A stretch of 64,000 bases of DNA from Tenericutes bacterium ADurb.Bin087 (GCA_002070905.1 MWEF01000001.1:1-64000); one strand, 5' to 3'. Positions 17,051 to 26,100 are shown, counted from the stretch's first letter. The notes: a model not told the origin generated them from the sequence alone. Numbers and translations: made by a program.

Positions 17051-18799
17051 ATGCAGGACATTATTAATTTCATATTAGAAAACTTACCAAGGGTAATACT
17101 ACTTAGCGGCACAATAGTGATGTTAGTTATTGCTGTGCTTTTAATTATTCACGGTAATCGTAAAGATCTTAAAGACCAAAACATTATTTTAGGAAATATA
17201 ACAACACCGCGGATTTTTCTTCTTGACTTAGGTGAAGGAAAAGTCACTTACTTTAATCGCGGTAGTTTTGGCGAACGCAAAAATGGTTTATTACCACAAT
17301 TTTTTCAACAATTTACCGCGAAAGAAGTTGATCGACTTGATAAATGGGTTAACGCTTTAATTGATCCAAAAAGTGAAGCAAGTAAATTTTATAAAGTTGA
17401 TGTTTTTGTGCGAGATATGCGTCGGTCATACGCTTCAATTTTAGAAGTAACTGGTGTCGATTATGAAAAAAAGATTATTCACCTTGAATCTTATTTGTAT
17501 CGATATTTAAAGGCTAATGACCAAATGAATTTAACGGTGAAGAAAAAAGAGAATATAGGTTACTTAACTGAAGAAGAATTAGTAAAGGTATACAGACGCG
17601 CCCATAAGCGCGGGCGTGGCGTATATGGTGCGATTAGTATTGCAGTGACAGCAAGCGGAGCGCAAACGCACCGCGCAGAAATACCGCCGCATTTATGGTA
17701 TGAGTTACAAAACCAAGTCGCTGTTTATCGGAAACGAAGTCGCGTCATTCGTTTTGTTGATAATCATACTGTTGGCATATACTTCCCGCGTTCAAGTGAT
17801 GTTGATACCGCTATTGATGTGTTCCAATCAATAAAGAAACGCATGAGCGGTTATCTCCAAAAAAATGGCTACAACGAATATTCACTCGGGATTGGGTTAA
17901 CGCGGTCTCGTCAATTTTCGGAGATGAATATGTTTTTTAAAACAGCGGAAGAATTAAGTCTTTATGCGCTTAAAGAAGACGGTCGGCTCTTAATTCATGA
18001 TCCAAATCAAGAAATTAAAGACATGGACTTAAGTTTATATCGCAGTGAACTAACACAACTTGTGGCTCGCAAGGGAGTCGATACTTTATTTCAACCAATT
18101 GTTAATGCTAAAACAGTTGAAATATTAGGGTACTTAACGACCTTCAGCATCAGCGGTTCATTATTCGGGAGTTTCAATGAAGCTGCGCAATTTGCGCGAG
18201 AAAATAAGCAAAACGAACAGCTTGTAAAGATGGTGCTCCGGAAGGCAGCGGCCCGTTATTACAATATGCGCCGCAATAATAAGCAATTACTATTTGTCCC
18301 CCTTGGGTTAGGTGGAGTCGACTTTATTAGTGATGCTTTTAGTACGCAGCCATTTGCGAATGATCTCAAAATGGTCTTTATGTTAGAAGAACAAGATTTC
18401 GCTAACACATTTGTGAACATTGAAGATATGTTAAAACTGATTAAGAATATTAAAAAACAAAAGTATGAAGTGTGTTTAATCATTAGTGATACTGAATTAA
18501 CACTGCCAGACAAAATTTATGGTGAAGTTGATTACTTTATGGTGAATGAAAAAATCTTAACCCATACAGTTAATGATGAACGGGAACGCTTATCCTTACT
18601 TTCATCATTAGGTAAATTATTACGTCATCAAAAACCAATAATGATTAGTGATTTGCCAAAGTGGAGTGAAATCGAGTATTATATTCGGGCAGGTGTAGAT
18701 TATGTCGCTAGTGATGAAATTAGCAAGAAAGACAACAGCTTGCAAACTATTGATAAAAAGAAAGCACTAAGAATTATTAATTTTAGTAAGAGGAAATAA
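17051..18799 (+). CDS. Degenerate GGDEF-EAL protein, membrane-anchored
   Basis: 582 aa: one N-terminal membrane helix (~13-34), a linker with a PAS-like region (~50-150), a GGDEF-like fold (~175-315) and an EAL-like fold (~330-575). Both output sites are lost. The GGDEF position reads VGIYFP (~241-246), and the EAL motif position (after LFQPIVNAKTVEILG) reads YLTTF. The usual catalytic Asn, Glu and Asp-Asp residues of EAL are also absent. The conserved fold suggests a c-di-GMP receptor or a pure scaffold rather than an enzyme. It sits 2 bp before proS and shares its promoter. GGTGATTT precedes the ATG. Confidence 0.75.
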   Translation: MQDIINFILENLPRVILLSGTIVMLVIAVLLIIHGNRKDLKDQNIILGNITTPRIFLLDLGEGKVTYFNRGSFGERKNGLLPQFFQQFTAKEVDRLDKWVNALIDPKSEASKFYKVDVFVRDMRRSYASILEVTGVDYEKKIIHLESYLYRYLKANDQMNLTVKKKENIGYLTEEELVKVYRRAHKRGRGVYGAISIAVTASGAQTHRAEIPPHLWYELQNQVAVYRKRSRVIRFVDNHTVGIYFPRSSDVDTAIDVFQSIKKRMSGYLQKNGYNEYSLGIGLTRSRQFSEMNMFFKTAEELSLYALKEDGRLLIHDPNQEIKDMDLSLYRSELTQLVARKGVDTLFQPIVNAKTVEILGYLTTFSISGSLFGSFNEAAQFARENKQNEQLVKMVLRKAAARYYNMRRNNKQLLFVPLGLGGVDFISDAFSTQPFANDLKMVFMLEEQDFANTFVNIEDMLKLIKNIKKQKYEVCLIISDTELTLPDKIYGEVDYFMVNEKILTHTVNDERERLSLLSSLGKLLRHQKPIMISDLPKWSEIEYYIRAGVDYVASDEISKKDNSLQTIDKKKALRIINFSKRK

Positions 18800-18801
18800 A
18801 G

Positions 18802-20235
18802 ATGAGTAAGATTAAAATTGATGCAATTACAACCCAAAGTGAAGATTTTGCCCAATGGTACACTGATGTGTGTCGCAAGGCGGAATTAATGGATTATAGC
18901 GAAGTTAAAGGTTTTATTATTTACCGACCTTATGGTTATGCGATTTGGGAAAATATTCAAAAATATTTAGATGAAAAGTTTAAAGAAAAAGGTCATGATA
19001 ATGTGTACATGCCCCTTGTTATTCCCACAAGTCTTTTTCAAAAAGAAAAAGATCATATCGAAGGTTTTGCCCCTGAAACATTAGTCGCAACACAAGGTGG
19101 TAATCAAAAGATTGAAGATCCACTTATTATTCGTCCGACAAGTGAAGTATTATTTTGTGATCACTACGCTAAAATAGTTAGCTCATATCGTGATTTACCA
19201 AAGAAATATAATCAGTGGTGTTCTGTCGTTCGCTGGGAGAAGACAACGCGTCCTTTTTTACGCGGTAGTGAATTCTTATGGCAAGAAGGGCACACGATTC
19301 ATGAAACGGAAGTAGAAGCACGGACCCATGCGCTTGATATGCTTAAAGTTTATGAAAACATGGGTAAAGAATTACTCGCGATTCCGTTTTTAACCGGTAC
19401 TAAAACCGAGAAAGAAAAATTTGCCGGCGCTGAACAAACTTTTACAATTGAAGCACTTATGCCAGATGGTAAAGCTTTACAATGTGGTACAACTCACTAC
19501 TTTGGTGATGGTTTTGCCCGTGTTTTTAATATTCAATTCCAAGATCGTAATAACACTTTACAATATGTGCATCAAACTAGTTTTGGTGTTTCAACGCGTT
19601 TAATCGGCAGTGTTATTATGGCGCATGGCGATGATAATGGGCTTAGCCTACCACCACGGCTTGCTCCTGTTCAAGTTATCATTGTCCCTATCCAACAAAA
19701 TAAACCAGGAATTATGCCAAAAGCCTTAGAACTTGTCAGTCGCTTAAAATCAATTGGTGTTAGAGTTAAAATTGATGACTCCGATAAGTCACCAGGCTGG
19801 AAATTTAGTGAACATGAAATGAAAGGTATCCCGCTGCGCTTAGAAATTGGTCCGCGCGACCTAAAGGCGGAAGTTTTAAGTGGTTCAATTCGTCATAGCC
19901 ATGAAAAAATTAGTTTTGCCGATAAAGATTTAGAAGAAGTAGTGCCGGCACTCTTAGAAAAGATTCATGAAGATATGTATCAAAAGAAACTTACTGATTT
20001 ACTTAATCACACCATTGAAGTAAGAAGTATTGAAGAACTTGAAGATGCCCTTAACAACAAATTAGCGTACGCTAAGATGATGTGGAGTGGTGATCAAGAA
20101 GACTTAGATGTGATTAAAGAAAAATATCAAGCAACCGCTAGAGCCTTACCTTTTAATCAAACTCCATTTGCTAAAAAGTGTTTAATCAGTGGGAAACCCG
20201 CTAAATATGTTGTAATCATCGCTCGTGCCTATTAA
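18802..20235 (+). CDS. proS: Prolyl-tRNA synthetase (archaeal/eukaryal type)
   Basis: 477-aa class II synthetase that charges tRNA-Pro. It lacks the large editing insertion of E. coli-type ProRS and has the type-3 layout: motif 1 YRPYGYAIWENIQ, TSEVLFCDHYAKIVSSYRDLP, motif 2 RWEKTTRPFLRGSEFLWQEGH, an anticodon-binding domain (~285-385) and a C-terminal domain ending in a terminal Tyr (ARAY). AGAGGAAATAAAG provides the ribosome site 2 bp after the upstream stop. Confidence 0.95.
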   Translation: MSKIKIDAITTQSEDFAQWYTDVCRKAELMDYSEVKGFIIYRPYGYAIWENIQKYLDEKFKEKGHDNVYMPLVIPTSLFQKEKDHIEGFAPETLVATQGGNQKIEDPLIIRPTSEVLFCDHYAKIVSSYRDLPKKYNQWCSVVRWEKTTRPFLRGSEFLWQEGHTIHETEVEARTHALDMLKVYENMGKELLAIPFLTGTKTEKEKFAGAEQTFTIEALMPDGKALQCGTTHYFGDGFARVFNIQFQDRNNTLQYVHQTSFGVSTRLIGSVIMAHGDDNGLSLPPRLAPVQVIIVPIQQNKPGIMPKALELVSRLKSIGVRVKIDDSDKSPGWKFSEHEMKGIPLRLEIGPRDLKAEVLSGSIRHSHEKISFADKDLEEVVPALLEKIHEDMYQKKLTDLLNHTIEVRSIEELEDALNNKLAYAKMMWSGDQEDLDVIKEKYQATARALPFNQTPFAKKCLISGKPAKYVVIIARAY

Positions 20236-20239
20236 TTAA

Positions 20240-20268
20240 TTTACAAAATATTAAGCATGTGATATTAT
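20240..20268 (+). promoter_or_regulatory. Promoter of tRNA-Ser(GCT)
   Basis: TTTACA, 17-bp spacer, TATTAT; predicted +1 about 20275, 4 nt before the tRNA. Confidence 0.6.
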
Positions 20269-20278
20269 TTAGCAAGAC

Positions 20279-20369
20279 GGAGTAGTACCCAAGTTGGTGA
20301 AGGGGCTTCCCTGCTAAGGAAGTAGGTCGGGTAACTGGCGCGTGAGTTCGAGTCTCACCTACTCCGCCA
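20279..20369 (+). tRNA. tRNA-Ser (anticodon GCT)
   Basis: Class II tRNA. Acceptor GGAGTAG/CTACTCC, anticodon stem CTTCC/GGAAG with loop CTGCTAA (GCT), long variable arm, T-loop TTCGAGT, CCA encoded. Decodes AGC/AGU. Confidence 0.95.
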
Positions 20370-20380
20370 TTAGTTAATCA

Positions 20381-20408
20381 GCAGATTTGATGAAAATCTG
20401 CTTTTCTT
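20381..20408 (+). terminator. Terminator after tRNA-Ser(GCT)
   Basis: GCAGATTT (20381-20388) and AAATCTGC (20394-20401) followed by TTTTCTTT. Confidence 0.88.
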
Positions 20409-20642
20409 TATTTTGAATTTAAACCACAAACAAAAATGTGATAAATATGTTTTAAATAAACATTTTAACAAAAATAAAAATTAAGAATTATAGCGTCTTT
20501 ATTATTATTATATATTGGATAAGATTTCACTGAATTTCTTCAAAAAACAATATGAAAAGAGATTAAACAATATTGAATAATCGAAAAATGCGAAATTGAA
20601 GGAAAACAAAAAAAACATTAAGGGTAATAAATAGGAGTTAAG
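20409..20642. other. AT-rich intergenic stretch
   Basis: About 230 bp, unusually A-rich on the plus strand with no gene or structured RNA seen. It holds the ribosome site (AGGAG) of the following gene near its right end; no clear promoter pair is recognised. Confidence 0.4.
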
Positions 20643-21211
20643 ATGATATTAAACGAATTATTCAAACAACACTCAATATTACTTTTGTTATTTGCTGTTT
20701 TAGTATGGACCATTTTCAAGTTTCCCAAAATTGTAAAGCGCCAAAAAGCTAATACAAATAATAGTAGAATGTACTTCGCAAAAAAACATTATAATCATAG
20801 TGGGAAAACTAGAAAACAGGTATTAGGTAAGGATAATGATTTAAAAGTTAATGAGCTACCATTATTCAATCACCCAAATAAGAAAGAGTGTTTTGTAATA
20901 ACTAAAGCAATGCATGATAGAATTGGAAAACATAAATTTATACCATTATATAAAAGCGGAGATAATATTGCTGGAGTAATACTTACAAGTAAAAGTTCTT
21001 ATGGCAAGAAAAAAACTTTCAAATAAAAGGTGGTTATTTAGGACATGAACTTCATCACTGTATTGCAAAAATTAATTTAACAAAAAAAGATTTACGTTAT
21101 TCTAATAATATTTCATATGACGAATCTAACTATTTACAATTTTTAAAAGCGAATAAAAAGAACTTAGAAAAATATAATGAGTTCATAAATAAAAAGCAGT
21201 TATCCAAATAA
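20643..21211 (+). pseudogene. Unknown membrane-anchored HELHH-motif protein, frameshifted at an A7 run
   Basis: The first frame gives 127 aa: an N-terminal membrane helix (~11-28) and a basic, Lys/Asn-rich body. It closes right after a run of seven A (21009-21015). Moving back one base at that run continues the protein for ~65 more residues through GGYLGHELHHCIAKI to a stop at 21209-21211, about 189 aa in total. HELHH fits the HExxH zinc-protease motif, though an HNH-like nuclease fold is also possible. The shift is a -1 at a homopolymer: a real mutation, polymerase/ribosome slippage or a read error. No family recognised. Base composition is more A-rich than neighbours, hinting at transfer. 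Confidence 0.6.
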
Positions 21212-21375
21212 CTGCTGGAATGATGCGATCAGCCCGCTTACCCGCAAATAATGAGGGGCGGTTTAAATACATATTGTAAATGCTGATACTGATCCCTTTA
21301 ATACGGCCCTAGGTTTACGTGAATGCATCACTCTCACTACTTAGTGGGTAAGACCGCCAAGATTCCTCTTGCATC
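21190..21375 (-). ncRNA. Structured small RNA, candidate 6S RNA
   Basis: A minus-strand unit of ~185 nt with its own promoter (TTGACA) and a perfect terminator: GCAGTTAT, loop TTGG, ATAACTGC, then TTTTT. Ends of the RNA pair: GATGC with GCATC, and further in CTTACCC with GGGTAAG. They enclose a long, mostly unpaired centre, the general shape of 6S RNA (closing stem, large bubble, terminal hairpins). No good protein frame lies on this strand. Identity as 6S rests on shape and length only; another housekeeping ncRNA is possible. Confidence 0.6.
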
Positions 21376-21378
21376 TTC

Positions 21379-21407
21379 ATTATTAGATATTATTAGTTAA
21401 ATGTCAA
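21379..21407 (-). promoter_or_regulatory. Promoter of the small RNA
   Basis: On the minus strand TTGACA (21402-21407) is followed after 16-17 bp by TAATAA/AATAAT (21379-21385). The predicted start is close to the 5' arm of the RNA closing stem. Confidence 0.65.
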
Positions 21408-21538
21408 GTTTTAGAATAAATAATATTTTTTTGTAATAAAACAACATGTAAAAGTTGATTAAATAATTATAAAAATATCATTTAATTGTAAAAAAATATC
21501 ACTATTTTGTACCTTTCTAAGGCGCGAGATATTAATTT

Positions 21539-21555
21539 TTGTATAATATATACAA
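21539..21555. promoter_or_regulatory. Palindromic -10 region before the diguanylate cyclase gene
   Basis: TTGTATAATATATACAA is a perfect 7+3+7 dyad holding a TATAAT box, similar to the dyads at 17026 and 33558. Confidence 0.45.
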
Positions 21556-21623
21556 AGCCTTGATTATGCATTAAAAAAAGGATGCATATTGATCAGAGTT
21601 AAAAAGAAAGAGGCCAATAGAAG

Positions 21624-22813
21624 ATGTTCTTACAAAACTTATTAGAAACCCTTATTAAACTAGATGTAAAAACAATGATGGGTGTTTTAATTTGTGGCAA
21701 TTTAGTGTTATCACTTTTAACACTTCGTTATTACATATATCACGATTCAAATTATGATAAAACAATAATCCAAAGATTTGGTATTGCTAAAATTTTACAA
21801 GCAATCGCGTGGTTATTTTTATTTTTTAGAGGGGAAATAAGTGATGTTATTTCTGTTTACTTTGGTAATATATTGCTCTTTGTCAGTTTTTATTTAGATT
21901 CGTTAATTGTTTTACGGCTAAATGATAAGTGGACAAAGGGCTGGGTGTTAACACAAAGTGTTTTATTAGCGGTAGCAGTTATCTTATTTTTAGTTTTTGA
22001 AATTACGCTTAGCGCTGCGCATATTAGGGTTGGGATTGCTTCTTTAGCGGTATTTTTAGTTTTTGCCGCCCCTAATGTTTTAAGTATTTTAAATAAAGAG
22101 AGCACGAAGTTTCAAAAAGTCATTGCCGCAATAAGTCTGCTCTTCCTTATCTTCCTCTTATTACGAGCATTTAATTCCCTATTTGATAATGAGATTGTAC
22201 TTTTCACTAATAATTTCTTCCAAATTGGTACATTCCTTGCCTTAGTGTTATTAATGTTAACTAATGGCGTAGGATTTTTACTTATAATGTATGACCGCTC
22301 TTATGCATTAGTGAAAGAAAGTTCTAATTTAGATCCGTTAACACGCATTTATAATCGGCGCTTTTTTATGAATAAAGCTGAGTCCTATTTTAAGCGGCAC
22401 AGCAAGAAGATGGTTACTTATCATTTCTTTTTATTGATATTGATTTTTTCAAGAAAGTAAATGATACTTATGGACACTTATTTGGGGACGAAGTATTAAA
22501 GGTTGTAGCAAAGACAATCGCAGAAAACATTCGACCATTAGATCTTTGCTGCAGATTTGGCGGGGAAGAGTTTTTAATTTATTTACATGACACTAGTAAA
22601 GAAGAAGCGATCACAATCGGTAATAGAATTCGGGAAGTAGTGCAACTATTAGAATTTAAACAAGTTAAAGAATATAAATGTACAATTAGTGTCGGTGTAT
22701 ATTCCGCTAAGCCAAACACCGAAACAAACCTCCAACAGTTTATTGATAATGTTGACCAAGCTTTATATAAAGCAAAAGCTTCTGGTCGTAATTGTGTAAT
22801 GAGTTTTGATTAA
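21624..22813 (+). pseudogene. Membrane diguanylate cyclase (GGDEF), frameshifted
   Basis: The first frame (278 aa, to 22460) gives seven to eight membrane helices (~1-225), then the start of a GGDEF domain (LDPLTRIYNRRFFMNKAE). It derails near 22414-22420, where one T appears missing. The other frame continues with FIDIDFFKKVNDTYGH, the active-site RFGGEEF, and ADQALYKAKASGRN-like DQALYKAKASGRN to the stop at 22811-22813. Restored length is about 396 aa with an intact GGEEF site, so the ancestral protein should have made c-di-GMP. As read, the product lacks the catalytic loop. Confidence 0.82.
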
Positions 22814-22835
22814 ATAAATATAGAGGAGCAAAGTT

Positions 22836-23717
22836 ATGAAAACAGCAATGATGACAGGCCATGTGACACGCTTTGGTGATTTAGAGTTTGCTTTACGACT
22901 TATTAAGGAGTTAGGTTTTGAAGCTGTTGATTTAACAATGTATGACACCTTTGGTGGTGTTGCTGTTCGTAATCGTGAGTTATTTACTGGTGACATAATT
23001 GCAAACGCGAAACGCATTAAAAGTATCGCTGAAGAGATTAATCTTCCGATTGTGCAAGCACATACCCCGTTTCATGTTTATCGTAAGGACGATGAAGAAT
23101 ATAATGCATACATGTTAGAAACACAAAAATTGTGTTTACAAATAGCGGGCATCATTGGCATTCCTTATGTTGTTATTCATCCAGTGATGAACGCTGATAA
23201 TGAGTTTAATAAAAAGTTTTTTGATGAACTACTTCCGCTAGCGAAAAAAATGAATGTTGTCATTGCAACCGAGAATATGTGGGAATGGCAAGTAGGAGCA
23301 ATTCATTGTGATTACTCAACTTGTTCAACTCCTGAATCATTTTTAAGCCTTTTAGAATATATTAATCATCCTAACTTAAAGGCGTGTGTTGATGTTGGTC
23401 ATGCGCAAATGTTTAATGGTTTTGATAAAAGTGTATCACCGAAATTAATGATTGAAAAACTTGGTCATAAATATTGTGTTGCACTGCATCTTCATGATAA
23501 CGATGGTGTTAATGATTATCATAAAATTCCGTTTGATGGTGTAATTAATTGGGAAGAAGTTTATGATGCTTTAACAAAGATTAACTATCAAGGTCATCTT
23601 GTTACAGAAACGAGTTTACCCCGTGAATTTAATCTCGAAGAAAGTAAAGAGTTTTGGCTTAAACAAAGAGAAGCTGCGGACAAAATTAAAAGTGAATTAC
23701 TTAAAAGACGCGCTTAA
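22836..23717 (+). CDS. Sugar phosphate isomerase/epimerase (xylose isomerase-like TIM barrel)
   Basis: 293-aa TIM-barrel protein of the AP endonuclease 2/xylose isomerase-like superfamily. Seen: the N-terminal strand MMTGHVTRFGDLEFALRLIKELGFEAVDL, IVQAHTPF, PYVVIHPVMN, the metal-ligand Glu in IATENMW, CVDVGHAQMF, and ALHLHDNDG near the C-terminus. H, E, D and H ligands for a divalent metal are in place. Substrate unknown. GAGGAGC precedes the ATG. It stands alone after the broken cyclase gene. Confidence 0.82.
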   Translation: MKTAMMTGHVTRFGDLEFALRLIKELGFEAVDLTMYDTFGGVAVRNRELFTGDIIANAKRIKSIAEEINLPIVQAHTPFHVYRKDDEEYNAYMLETQKLCLQIAGIIGIPYVVIHPVMNADNEFNKKFFDELLPLAKKMNVVIATENMWEWQVGAIHCDYSTCSTPESFLSLLEYINHPNLKACVDVGHAQMFNGFDKSVSPKLMIEKLGHKYCVALHLHDNDGVNDYHKIPFDGVINWEEVYDALTKINYQGHLVTETSLPREFNLEESKEFWLKQREAADKIKSELLKRRA

Positions 23718-23871
23718 TGCTCTGATATTTTAAATAACATTCGAACATAATGTTTAGTATTATATTGCCGAAATAATTATAATGTTTATTGCGATAACCT
23801 TGCAAAATGGCACTCTTTTTAATTTGGGATTAGTTTTCGTTAAAAAATAGCGACAATTTACGCATTTTAAA
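23718..23871. other. Intergenic region upstream of the cdaA promoter
   Basis: AT-rich, no gene, repeat or terminator with a convincing T-run seen. Confidence 0.4.
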
Positions 23872-23901
23872 TTGAAAATGGTTGTGTTTACATGCTAAAA
23901 T
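23872..23901 (+). promoter_or_regulatory. Promoter of cdaA-glmM
   Basis: TTGAAA (23872-23877), 18-bp spacer, extended -10 TGC-TAAAAT (23893-23901). GGGGG ribosome site follows before the ATG at 23930. Confidence 0.6.
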
Positions 23902-23929
23902 ATTTATACAAATAGACGGGGGATTTATT

Positions 23930-24703
23930 ATGTTTTTAATACTTTCAGAAATGCTTAGTGAATTGCAAATTCAGGTTATACAACTCTTAGTTGTTTTTGT
24001 TTTTATAGTTACACTTGATGTACTTTTATTAATTACGCTTAAACGTATATTCCCCAAAGTTACGCTTATCGTACTTTCAGTTGTCTTGTTAGTGCTCGGT
24101 TTATTTGATTTAACATATGCCTTTTACTTAGTTGCTTTAATTTATATGTTATGCGCTATGACGTTTATTTTTGGTAATATTGTTGAATTTAGATGGTTAA
24201 TCTCCAATGCCGCCACACCAAAAGACCGTCGCTTCCAGCGTGATTTTCGTAAGATTTACGACCAAGAGGATTTAGTAAATCAACTTGTATCTGCGGTATT
24301 TTCGTTATCAAAAACTAAAACTGGTGCGCTTATTACTATTGAACGCACTAATCAATTAACGGAATTAATTAAAAATGGCAGTCCGATTCATGCACCGGTT
24401 AGTGCACCTTTATTAACGACTATTTTCTATAATGGGACGGCACTTCATGACGGTGCCGTTGTAATTCGTGACGATACCATTTTAGCGGCTAGTGTCTACT
24501 TTACACCATCAACCAAAGCACTTGCAGGAAAGGTTGGCTCACGGCACCGCGCAGCATTAGGAATTAGCGAAATTAGTGATGCTGTTACGATTGTTGTTAG
24601 TGAAGAAACTGGTCGCATTTCCATTGCTTATCGCGCTGCTTTACAACCTGTGAGTCCTGAAGACTTTAGAAAAGTATTAGTCGATCATTTATTAACGAAA
24701 TAA
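23930..24703 (+). CDS. cdaA: Diadenylate cyclase CdaA (c-di-AMP synthase)
   Basis: Membrane-bound enzyme that makes c-di-AMP from two ATP. Three N-terminal helices (~18-85) precede the DAC domain, with the DGA motif at 174-176 (ALHDGAVVI) and RHR at 205-207 (SRHRAALGISE). I chose the ATG at 23930, which has a GGGGG ribosome site; an upstream in-frame ATG at 23882 lies inside the promoter. Length 257 aa matches CdaA. glmM follows 20 bp later. The regulator CdaR, normally between them, is missing. Confidence 0.95.
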   Translation: MFLILSEMLSELQIQVIQLLVVFVFIVTLDVLLLITLKRIFPKVTLIVLSVVLLVLGLFDLTYAFYLVALIYMLCAMTFIFGNIVEFRWLISNAATPKDRRFQRDFRKIYDQEDLVNQLVSAVFSLSKTKTGALITIERTNQLTELIKNGSPIHAPVSAPLLTTIFYNGTALHDGAVVIRDDTILAASVYFTPSTKALAGKVGSRHRAALGISEISDAVTIVVSEETGRISIAYRAALQPVSPEDFRKVLVDHLLTK

Positions 24704-24723
24704 ATTATTTAAAGAGGTTATAT

Positions 24724-26037
24724 ATGAAATTATTTGGAACAGACGGAATTAGAGGACCGGCAAATGTTTTACTGACGCCAGGCTTAAGTTTTGATATTGG
24801 AGCTTTTTTAGGTCAATACCAAAAGAAAAATAAGATTTTAATTGCTTATGACACGCGCAGAAGTGGAATTGTTATTTTTGCTAGCTTAGTTGCGGGTATT
24901 TTAAGCAGTGGGGGTGAGGCTAGTTCCATTGGTGTTGCGCCAACACCTGCCTTAGCGTATTTATGTAAAAAATACAATTATGATTACGGCATCATGATTA
25001 GTGCGTCGCATAATCCTTTCCAAGATAACGGCATTAAAATATTTGACACAAATGGTTTTAAAATTGCTGAATCAATCGAAGAAGAAATTGAAAAGTATAT
25101 TGCAAGTGACACACGACTTAAACTTAAAACAGGCGGTGAAATTGGCAAATTTACCGACAAATCCGAGTTAATTTATGAATATGTTGATTACGCTAAGAAG
25201 GCATTTCGCGGTGGACTCAAGCTTAATTTATTAATTGATGGCGCTAACGGGAGCGCTAGCAGTGTTATTCATCATATCGTTGCAGGCACTAGTTTAAATG
25301 CCACAATTATTAATGTTGAACCAGACGGTGTTAATATCAATGCAGACTGCGGTTCTACCCATTTAGATAAACTCCAAGACACAATTAAAAAGTCACCTGG
25401 TAAATATGACCTCGGTGTTGCTTTTGATGGTGACGCTGATCGTGTTTTATTTGTTGGACCCAAAGGTGAAGTACTTGATGGTGACCATGTATTATATCTT
25501 TTAGGGAAACATTATAAAAAAATCGACACATTGACAAAAGATACTGTCGTTGCCACAGTGATGGCAAATTACGGACTTGGTGCAGCATTAAGTAAATTAG
25601 GTATTAAATTAGTCGCCACTAGTGTTGGCGATAAACACGTTCAACGGGAAATGATTGAACACGATTACTTAATTGGTGGTGAACAATCAGGTCATACAAT
25701 ATTTAATGGTTATATTAAGACGGGTGACGGCATTTATACGATGATGAAAGTACTAGATGTCTTAGCGGCAGAAAAAACAACATTTAGTGAATATGTTAAA
25801 GAATTTATCAAATTTCCACAATGTTTATTAAATATTAGAGTCAAAGATAAAAAGATGGCAATGACTGATAAAACATTGCTTGCGGAAATTAAAAAGAGTG
25901 AAGCTAAACTTGGTGGTCATGGTCGTATTTTAGTTCGCGCTAGCGGAACTGAAGAATTAGTAAGAGTGATGGTTGAAGCTGAAACCGAAGCGGAAGCAAA
26001 AGCAACAGCAGAACACTTAGCGTCTTTTGTAAAATAG
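24724..26037 (+). CDS. glmM: Phosphoglucosamine mutase
   Basis: 437-aa alpha-D-phosphohexomutase converting glucosamine-6-P to glucosamine-1-P for UDP-GlcNAc synthesis. Motifs in order: KLFGTDGIRG at the start, active-site phosphoserine loop ISASHNPFQDNG (~95-105), metal loop FDGDADRVL (~235-243), sugar loop GGEQSGH, and phosphate loop RASGTEELVRVM near the end. AGAGG precedes the ATG. GlmM binds and inhibits CdaA in Bacillus and Lactococcus, so the pairing is functional. Confidence 0.96.
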   Translation: MKLFGTDGIRGPANVLLTPGLSFDIGAFLGQYQKKNKILIAYDTRRSGIVIFASLVAGILSSGGEASSIGVAPTPALAYLCKKYNYDYGIMISASHNPFQDNGIKIFDTNGFKIAESIEEEIEKYIASDTRLKLKTGGEIGKFTDKSELIYEYVDYAKKAFRGGLKLNLLIDGANGSASSVIHHIVAGTSLNATIINVEPDGVNINADCGSTHLDKLQDTIKKSPGKYDLGVAFDGDADRVLFVGPKGEVLDGDHVLYLLGKHYKKIDTLTKDTVVATVMANYGLGAALSKLGIKLVATSVGDKHVQREMIEHDYLIGGEQSGHTIFNGYIKTGDGIYTMMKVLDVLAAEKTTFSEYVKEFIKFPQCLLNIRVKDKKMAMTDKTLLAEIKKSEAKLGGHGRILVRASGTEELVRVMVEAETEAEAKATAEHLASFVK

Positions 26038-26094
26038 ATGTAAGTTGTAAATTAAAAAATTATAATTATTTAATTCACATCCTAAATAATGGGG

Positions 26095-26100
26095 TATAAT
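26095..26100 (+). promoter_or_regulatory. -10 box of mgtE
   Basis: TATAAT; predicted +1 about 26107. The in-frame ATG at 26108 would be leaderless, but AAAGGGGG at 26111-26117 favours the ATG at 26126. Confidence 0.45.

Noticed and set aside
21199-21390. Reading the structured region as a plus-strand riboswitch
   Set aside because: The promoter and the T-run terminator are both on the minus strand; on the plus strand there is no terminator, and the next gene is 230 bp away.
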